Below are positions 56,952 to 64,000 of a DNA stretch of 64,000 bases, one piece after another. Each line of letters opens with the position of its first letter. The first letter of the stretch is position 1. A program made the position numbers and the translations under genes. Location: the NCBI GenBank assembly GCA_951213105.1, contig OX578147.1, positions 125,581,642-125,645,641 of the forward strand. Direction: 5' to 3'. Below the pieces are notes generated by a model. It had not been told where the DNA came from, made no database searches, and was given only the letters and a program-made list of their open reading frames with translations. Origin of the DNA: Amaurobius ferox (Eukaryota > Arthropoda > Arachnida > Araneae > Amaurobiidae).

Positions 56952-57699
56952 ACGGTTTAAAGGTGGGAAAACAATAGTTTATGACAATAATGTTTAATAT
57001 TACTAAGAATTTCGAACCCAAAAGTGGCAGGTTCGATTTCCGGGGAATGTTATGCTGTATACTTACTTTAGTACGCATATGTTTGTAGTGGTTTGAAATC
57101 TACCTTAAATTACAGATCTCCTGGTGAGTATATTAAAAGTATATTATTTGAAGATGTCCCCTTTTGTACAATGCATGAAGAAAATCCTATTGGCAGCATC
57201 CCTAAACAAAGCACCATTCTTGTTTTGACTGAAAAACCCTTAGCCTATTAAACCATTTTAAGCTATACAGTAAAAATATTTCCTGGCAGCATTATGTAAC
57301 AGTCATTTGAAACCTAGTACATTATATATGTTGAAACCTTTTTTAAAGTACCTAGTATCTTATTTGTTAGTTTGTGTAATACACAAGGAACAAACATTGA
57401 AAGCATGTTAAAGAAAATTTAAGCAACGTCATTAAGTACATTGAATAATTTTATGAAATAGCTAAATTAGTTGTTTTTCGAGCATATATCCAAATTTATC
57501 TCCATCATATCTCCATTTTCCGTATATCCAAATTTCTCCAAGTAGTTTCAACGAACACGTTTGTTTCTGAGCAGACATCTGAACATGACCCCCCCCCCCC
57601 CCCATTGAAAGAATAAAAGATTTTCCGAGATTACTCTATGAAGACTGACAACAAAATCGTGCTATTGGAAATGAACTTGGAAATAACCCCTGAACAAGA

Positions 57700-58862
57700 G
57701 GTCGCAAATTACGATGATAAAGGGACATTACGAGGATAAAGAGACCATGCTTATTATGAGGAGAATATGAGAAGAATATTGAATATGGTTATGTTTGATT
57801 CGATTTTTTCCATTTCTCCTGTTATTTCTGAGACTGCGATTGGCAAAACTGATAAAAATAGTAATGTTTATAATTCTGTTAATAATACAGTTAAAACAAA
57901 TGCTGGGGTAAATAAAATAATTAAACTGAAAAATTTATAAATTAAATTAATTGAACATAACCCAGCCAAGCCTACTAAAGGCAATAAAAATATGAATTAT
58001 TGTCTCCAAACCTTAAGGAATTTCTCATTGCTGATGGATTTATTCTGCTAAATAATGGTACTAAAAATAAGAGAAACAGCATTAAAAAGTGTGTTAAGCC
58101 TGTTATGCATGAAAACCGTTTACTAGCCTAGTTTGCGCAGCTATGGACCTCTTAATTGGCTGTTCATTACCACCACCACCAAGAAGGAAGCGAAAATATG
58201 GACACCACCTTTGAACCCTCATCTTATAGTGAACTCTGGTCACTATGATTGTCTGTATGACGCTGAGTGCTTTATATTCTGAGGAAATATGCGCAGACCC
58301 GATGCTATAGGCAAGACCGTGGCCTTTATAATATCATTCTAGACACTGAGGTTCAATGTAGGACTGTAACACCTTCATGAAAGTACAGTGTGTCCAATTC
58401 AGGACATTCAGCCTAAAGACAGGAATGCCCTTGAAAGTTGTGATTCGTATGCTACGCACAACCACCAAAATTGACCAGATTTTCTGAAACATTTGGGCCC
58501 CCATGCATCATGTTTTAAAAATTGTCAGAATGACGGTAATGGGAAGTAAAGTCTCCCCCCTCCATTACCTACAGATAGCACTCGGGCCTAACTCGAAGTT
58601 GATGTACAACATAACTTCCATCTTGAGTAAGGAAGTGAAAATTGATCCCTACACGGGGAGGAAAGGCACGTCAACCTACAATACTACAGATGCCATCTAT
58701 CAGTTAAGTGACGCTTGTTCCTTGGCATTGAAATGTCGTCTATGTAGGAGCTTATGCTGCCAAAGACTGTAAGCCAACCTGCCTCTGGGATATTAAGGAA
58801 GCCTTCTCGGAAATCGAAACTGATACTTTAATAGATGATTTGGATTATTTACGAGCTATATG
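57700..58862 (+). pseudogene. Decayed coding-like block of unknown origin
   Basis: The composition here is less AT-rich than its surroundings and several frame pieces look protein-like. About 57785-57940 encodes MVMFDSIFSISPVISETAIG. Near 58215-58270 one frame gives HLIVNSGHYDCLYDAECF. From 58503 to 58772 comes SKVSPLHYLQIALGPNSKLM then KVKIDPYTGRKGTSTYNTTD. About 58770-58862 gives LWDIKEAFSEIETDTLIDDL. They lie in different frames with stops between, so the block is broken. I do not recognise the family. Candidates are a large DNA transposon, an integrated DNA virus fragment or a host gene remnant; nothing in the sequence decides between them. Confidence 0.4.
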
Positions 58863-58964
58863 ATGAGCTCGCAGGATAGGAAGGTTCTATTTCTGCGTTC
58901 GCTCTTTAGGCAAACAGCATTAATTTTCAAGTTCTTAAATATGGCTTCTGGAACGCTAATAATT

Positions 58965-59096
58965 CCATGATCGAGGAGATCTGAAGAGGCGATTCCAAGA
59001 TCGAGGAGATCTGAAGAGGCGATTCCAAGATCGAGAAGATCTGAAGAGGAGATTCCAAGATCGAGGAAATCTGAAGAGGAGATTCCAAGATCTGAA
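58965..59096 (+). repeat. Tandem repeat, 30-bp unit, ~4.3 copies
   Basis: The unit ATTCCAAGATCGAGGAGATC TGAAGAGGCG repeats with a few changes (GAGAAGATC, GAGGAAATC, GAGGAGA). The unit is a multiple of three, so several frames remain open through it. Confidence 0.92.
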
Positions 59097-59099
59097 TGA

Positions 59100-61130
59100 T
59101 TACTGCACTGCTCGACCAACAAGACATCTGGTTCAGTTTGAAAGGAACGTTTATAATCATATTGCTAATCAAAACTTACTATTCTGAACTCTTTACTTTC
59201 GATGTAGGAATACGAGGGTTTTCTCTCTGGTGCCTCGAAATGCAAACGCCTTGGAACCTTGGAATATACCAGCATTTAAGCCTGTCGAAAACAGGAAAAT
59301 AAACACTAAAAAATTACGTTGTATTTTTTTAATACTTTTATTTTTTTTAACAACGAATGGTGCTTTGCGTTGAAAATAATCGTTTTACTCAAAAATTGAC
59401 TGTTAGTTTTTGTCCCGTAGTCAATACTATAAGTCTGTAAAGTTTTAAACTTTCTTGATCACATAGAGGTTCTTTGGTGGATCAGGAACGACTTTCGACC
59501 CCCTTCCATTTTGTTCGTCCCCTTCTGAGAAATAAAAAATCCGGCTCTGTAAGGATATATCCCGTAGTTGATACTATAAGTATACTAGTGATTACACGTG
59601 AATAATCATGTCATTTTTATTCACTGGAAATTAATAAATATAAAATATCTTTTAGTTTGATTTCTTTATGTCCAAATGCCTTTAAAAATAATATTTTAGT
59701 GTACATTTTATATAATACTATTTGCCTTAGTAAAACGACTCAATTATCTCATAAAATCTGTTTTGTTATTCTCATCTTCAAGTGGCCGAGAATAATGGTG
59801 GAAGTGCGTGTTAGTTAGGCCTAACTGTAAGCGTACGGAGAATCTTTGGTAAACATATATACTATTTACTCTGGGTTCAAGATTTAATAAATCAGTTGGA
59901 AGTTACAAAACACAACAAAAACATTATTGTAAAAATATATTTTAAAATAGCATAATTTCCTACTTTAATAAAAGCAAATAATGTAAAGGAACCCGAGCAG
60001 TTAAACATGTGCATATACTTATTACCATTTGATAAACGTTAATAATGTGAGTAAATTACTCACACTCGAAATTATATTGCTTGAAAAAGATTCAGCCTTC
60101 TAGGTCATCAGGGGCTTCTGAATAGACTGAAATGACTTTTCGATATGAACCCATCTGTTTCGCTTCCGGGGGCGGAATCAGGAATGGTTAAGATCTGTCG
60201 GGTGGTCGACATTGTAAGTGTGCAAAGATTCAGTCTTCTAAGTCAACGGGAACCTTCCAGAGAATCTGTAAAAAATAAGATAGACAATTATTTATAAAAT
60301 TACAACGCACTGTAGAGAAATTAAACATAATTTTTTTACTACTGTTTTAGAGCTAATTTGTGTAGCTAATGAATACCAATTAATAGGAAAATTTGATCAG
60401 TGTTTACATAAATTTCTTGCAAAAAAATTACTTTTATACAACAGAAACTGCTCTCAAGATAACTACCTTTTAAATACTAATTAGTGCACAAGTAAACTTC
60501 TTTTATGCGTGTTAATGTATTTTGAAAGTTCAAAATTCTTCAATTAGTGCTTCCATGAAATACTTTAATCTTTCTATACATTGGGGTATTTATATTAGTG
60601 ATTTGGAATGAAATGAAACAATAAGAAAACTTAACAATGAGAAACCTTACATTTTATTTTGACGGGACACAAAAATAATATTAAGAATATGCAAAACAAT
60701 TTTACCTTGATTTGCCTTTATTTAAATAATAAAAAGCGGAACTTTGCTTTTATTTAAGGATTTTGCTCTACGCAAGAAGAAAGCACCCTTACACGCAGCC
60801 ACTCCTATTCCATGAATGTAGGGTTTCCATGTTTTATATTTAAAGGCAGGGTTGTTAGATTTGTCAATTTATCGCCCACTTGGCGATTTTTCGAATTTAC
60901 TAGAACTTTTACGAAATATCGAATATTTTTGGAGATACGATCCATTTCTAGAGAAGTTTACAGAGAGTATATAAAAGGCGTCATTGATCAGCTGACGTGA
61001 TTGGAACTATAGTGAATTGCGAAATAACTGCACTAACTTTCTTGCAGTAGCTCCCAACCACATAGCTCTCGACTACCGGTGTTGCTCTGTGTTTACAGCA
61101 CGGATTAATTAATTTCATTTATTCAATTTT
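59100..61130. other. AT-rich region, no gene recognised; one short duplication
   Basis: AAAGATTCAGCCTTCTAGGTC at 60087 recurs as AAAGATTCAGTCTTCTAAGT C at 60226, about 140 bp later. CCCGTAGTCAATACTATAAG near 59415 recurs near 59563. No coding or RNA signature was recognised. Confidence 0.5.
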
Positions 61131-61136
61131 CAGAAT

Positions 61137-62215
61137 GTGTAGTCCTCTGCTGCGCATGTGCAGTCCCTCGAATATCTCGTCTCCCTCTGCACATGTCTAG
61201 TCCCCCGAATAATTAGTCCCCCTCTGCGGATGCGCAGTCCCCCGAATACATAATATTCGCTGCGCATGTCTAGTCCCCCTATTGTTTATTCCCCCGCTGC
61301 GCATGTACAGCCTCCAGAATACGTAGTCTTCCGCTGCGCATGCGCAGTCTCCCGAATACATAGTCTGCAATGCATGTCTAGTCCCCCGATTGTCTATTCC
61401 CCCGCTGCGCACGTTCAGTCCTCAGAATACACAATCTCCCGCTGGCCATGTGCAGTTTCCAGAATACATAGTCTCCCGCTGCGTATTTCTAGCTCCTCGA
61501 ATACATAGTCTTCCGATGCGCATGTCTAGTCCTGCGATTGCCTATTCCCCCGCTGCGTATATGCAGTCCCCAAAATACATAGTCTCCTGCTACGCATGCC
61601 TAGTTCCCCGTTGCGCATGTGCAATCAACTGCATACATAGTCTTCCGCTGCGCATGCCTAGTCCCCCGATTGTCTACTCCCTCGCTACGCATGTGTAGTC
61701 CCCAGAATACATAGTCTCCCGATGCTTATGTCTAGTCCCCCGCTGCGCATGTGCAGTCCCCGAATACATAGTCTTCCGCTACGCATGCGCAGTTCCTCGA
61801 AAACATAATCTGAAATACATGTTAACTCCCCCGATTGTCTATTCCGCCGCTGCGCATATGCAGTCCCCAGAATACACAATCCCCCGCTGGCCATGTGCAG
61901 TTCCCTGTTACATAGTCTCCCGCTCCGCGTGCCTAGTTCCCTGTTGCGCATGTGCAGTCCCCTGAATACATAGTGTTCCGCTCCGCATGCCTAGTTCCCG
62001 ATTGTCTATTCCTTCGTTACGCATGTGTAGTCTCCAGAATACATAGTCTCCCGCTCCGCATGTCTAGCCCCCGCTGCGCATGTGCAGTCCCCGAATACAT
62101 AGAACATAGTCTTTTTCTGCGCATGTCTAGTCCCCCGCTGCGTACCTGCAGTCCCCCGAATCCTCCTGCTGCTCATATCTAGTCTCTCGAATGTGTACAC
62201 TCGCAGCTGCGCCCA
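61137..62215. repeat. GC-richer minisatellite of TGCGCATG units, ~1.1 kb
   Basis: Units of roughly 35-40 bp repeat CCGCTGCGCATGTGCAGTCC, CCGAATACATAGTCT, alternating with CGCTGCGCATGTCTAGTCCC and CGATTGTCTATTCCCC. More than 20 units are visible, with irregular order and mutations. Many carry TGCGCATGYGCA, close to the NRF1 consensus, and alternate purines with pyrimidines. Several frames stay open by chance. It stands out sharply from the AT-rich surroundings. Confidence 0.9.
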
Positions 62216-62270
62216 GTCAGCAAAAAGGACTCAATACGCCCTAAGCAAGCGTCTTAACAAGTATTAACCC

Positions 62271-62529
62271 TCTTCGCTGGTGTTGTTGTTGAGATCCAGT
62301 TGTTGAGACCGTTCGACCTACCAGAAAGGTGTAAGGTAACCGTTTGGGCGGCCATGAAGTGCCACCCAATTTATACCGGAACCCAGTGGGGGAGGCATCC
62401 ACAGGGACCGTACTCTCCTCCCCCTACCGCCAACTCTCGGATCTTTCGCTGGTGTTGTTATTGTTGCTGAGACCCAGACCGTCCGACCTACCAGAAAGGG
62501 GTAAGGTAAATGTTACCTCTCGCTGGTGT
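62271..62529 (-). mobile_element. Tandem pair of SINE copies with three target repeats
   Basis: TCTTCGCTGGTGT (62271-62283), CTTTCGCTGGTGTT (62443-62456) and TCTCGCTGGTGTG (62517-62529) flank two reverse-oriented SINE pieces. The first (62284-62442) extends from the (AAC)n-type tail through ACCTACCAGAAAGGTGTAAG and AAGTGCCACCCAATTTATAC into the body. The second (62457-62516) holds only GAGACCCAGACCGTCCGACC and the following ~35 bp. The arrangement parallels 7.0-7.4 kb and 25.2 kb. Confidence 0.82.
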
Positions 62530-62639
62530 GCAATACTCCTTGAACATACGTAACACGTAAATAACGTAATACGGAATATCTAATGTAATAAGTTAGGCAC
62601 ACAGAGCGCTACGTTGTAATACGACTGAAATACTTTTTG

Positions 62640-62900
62640 AAAACAATTTATCGATCTTTCTGATGGTGTTAAGATGAAAATCGAGATAATATTTTTCATC
62701 TTTAAGGAACCAATTTGTGCAAAATTTTATCAAAGTAGCTCTTCAATATTAAATAACAAAAAAACTAATTTTAATTTTAAAAAAATCTCAGTGTGGCGTT
62801 TTTTTTCACGTGTTCAGGCATACCTATGCCAAATTTCAGGGCGATATAATGATTGAATTTTCCGCTATCGTCAATACAAAAGAACAAACAGACGGCGCTT
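62640..62900 (+). repeat. Fragment related to the 3' part of the 14.6-17.0 kb insertion
   Basis: Both have a TCTTTCYGATGGTGT-like block, AATAACAAAAAAA-TAATT, a TTCACGTGT block, GCCAAATTT and a final ACAGACGG/GACAGACAG run before an AT-rich end. The match is diverged and the borders are unclear. Confidence 0.5.
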
Positions 62901-63029
62901 TCAATATTATAGAGTAAGACAAAATTATACAGAATAGTTATACTAAACAAATTGAACTAAAGTATATAAGATGAACAATTGTTATTAGTGACAACTGTAA
63001 TTGTTTCATATCTCCTCCTGTTCATTTGT

Positions 63030-63265
63030 CCTTTTTCATAGTAGATATTGCATAGGGAATATACCGTGGCAAGACCGGAAACTAGAATGTGAGTTTTCAA
63101 CGGATTTGTAAGTTTGGAACACCACTAAATATAAATCGAAAGCTTTTGAGGTGGTGTCTGTATGTGTCATGGAGCGTTTCAATGAAGTTTGGTATGGCTT
63201 TCAGTGAATATACTCAATGTCGATTTTAAACGCGATCGAACATTCGAAGTACAAAAGTGAATAAT
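63030..63265 (+). repeat. Dispersed repeat T, copy 3 (without composite)
   Basis: Contains GAGTTTTCAACGGATTTGTA, GCTTTTGAGGTGGTGTCTGT, GGAGCGTTTCAATGAAGTTT and TTTTAAACGCGATCGAACAT, in the same order as 18.3 and 53.7 kb, but diverged. Confidence 0.68.
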
Positions 63266-63540
63266 AAGACTATTCCAATTCCTTGTAATTTGTTGAGACA
63301 ATCATGTGACTGAACACATCACTATTTTGTGTGTATTCATATTTCTCTTTACAGAATAAATAAAAAGTAACAATATTACTCTGCTTGAAAATTGTTTTCT
63401 TTTTCAGCATACGAAAAAGCTGTAAAACTTTTATGTCGGATACAAATGGAGACGTAACATAACTATAATCAATATTGTTATGCTTTACCTGCAGAGAATC
63501 ATCTATCACTAATTTAACAGGTTATAAAAGTTGGGTGTGA

Positions 63541-63993
63541 TTGATGGTAAGGATAATATTGTTCGAAAATAAAATTATCTTTTATCCTCCATGTTTAAAT
63601 TTAATAGAAACAGCATGTAATGAGGATAATAGTCTGGATTTTTTGGATCTCACTATAATGAAGCCTACAACCTTACAGTGTTATCGTATGTACGATAAAC
63701 GTAGCACCTTTAAATTCGATATCAAATATTTGACGTCATGGACAACTTGTTTACACCGAAATATATTCAGAAATCTGATTATAAATCAAATGAAACGACA
63801 TAAGTTGTTGAATTTTACTAATAACGATAGATACATTTGTGATTGCCGTTTTCTGAAAGAAGCTATCAAGGAGGGTTATCCACCCGCTTTTCTGATTAGA
63901 TTGGTTTCCAATTATAATGGTTTAACTGCAGCCGTGACTAGAAAGAGATATTTTGGAATAATAAAAACATACGGATTTTCAGATATCTCCTAG
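63541..63993 (+). pseudogene. Reverse transcriptase fragment, second member of the family at 39.9 kb
   Basis: Homologous to residues ~38-165 of the 39878-40402 product. It shares FYPPCLNLIE, NSLDFLDLTI, MYDKRSTFKFDI, TSWTTCLHRNIFRNLIINQM and EAIKEGYPPAFL. The Tyr-x-Asp-Asp catalytic motif is not visible upstream: the expected place (63515-63545) reads YKSWV followed by a stop. So the copy lacks its active site or has lost it by mutation. It begins after a non-ATG region and stops at 63993, close to the window edge. The two copies are clearly different in sequence, so they are separate old insertions rather than a recent duplication. Confidence 0.72.
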
Positions 63994-64000
63994 TGGCGGT

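Larger units (their letters stand above)
55809..56960 (-). mobile_element. Tc1-like DNA transposon remnant
   Basis: One terminus is visible at 55809: CAGCTGTGGAAAAAAAAACG CGCC, preceded by TA, typical of Tc1-type ends. The matching right inverted repeat was not found within the next few hundred bases past 56960, so the element is truncated there or altered. Inside lie a tRNA-like SINE (56170-56455) and the transposase C-terminus with a micro-insertion. Confidence 0.75.

Noticed and set aside
57000..57060. tRNA-like GGCAGGTTCGATTTCCGGGG
   Set aside because: B-box-like only; no A box or acceptor stem was found at proper spacing, so no tRNA gene is called.
58856..59172. Frames with repeated LDLGIASSDL
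   Set aside because: Translation of the 30-bp tandem repeat.
61197..62200. Several open frames on both strands of the minisatellite
   Set aside because: Stop-poor because of GC-richer repeats; no domain and all frames open in part.

Overview
The window is AT-rich, repeat-dense, gene-poor nuclear DNA of an animal. A Sox-type HMG-box sequence points to a metazoan. The long (TA)n tracts, the tRNA- and 5S-like short retroposons and the decayed Tc1, pogo/Tigger, hAT and non-LTR elements fit an invertebrate, possibly an arthropod, but no sequence here fixes the species. No intact protein-coding gene was found. The best host-gene candidate is a frame-broken Sox HMG-box gene at 42951-43654.

Layout, left to right. 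0.4-0.7 kb: end of a hAT-type transposase remnant. 1.8-3.2 kb: small tandem repeat and long (AT)n. 6.4-8.5 kb: non-LTR retrotransposon remnant (ORF1 and endonuclease), reverse strand, split by a pair of short retroposons, one containing the 3' part of 5S rRNA. 8.5-10.0 kb: tandem array of about 200-bp units. 10.0-18.6 kb: copy A of a long non-coding composite repeat built from forward tRNA-like units and reverse tRNA-like modules, interrupted by other repeats. 21.47-32.92 kb: an 11.45-kb inverted repeat (giant foldback element) inserted into a dispersed repeat whose uninterrupted relative lies at 54.3-55.8 kb. 34.0-36.0 and 38.4-41.9 kb: two copies of a segmental duplication; the second is split inside a (TA)n tract by a 1.5-kb block carrying a reverse transcriptase fragment. 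36.1-37.3 kb: pogo/Tigger element. 43 kb: Sox sequence, followed by a 3' tandem repeat. 47.75-54.07 kb: copy B of the composite repeat, with about 14 tandem tRNA-like units. 55.8-57.0 kb: Tc1-like remnant with two nested short retroposons. 57.7-58.9 kb: decayed coding-like block of unknown origin. 61.1-62.2 kb: GC-richer minisatellite of TGCGCATG motifs. 62.3 kb: another tandem pair of short retroposons. 63.5 kb to the right edge: a second reverse transcriptase fragment.

Three structures deserve most attention: (1) the giant foldback element, with arrays of CTCF-like motifs near both ends; (2) the composite repeat made of tRNA-like units in arrays and opposed orientation; (3) very short (31-62 bp) retroposed 3' tails of a 5S-related SINE with 14-16 bp target duplications, three of them in tandem pairs sharing the middle duplication. 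Several insertions can be checked against empty sites inside this same window.
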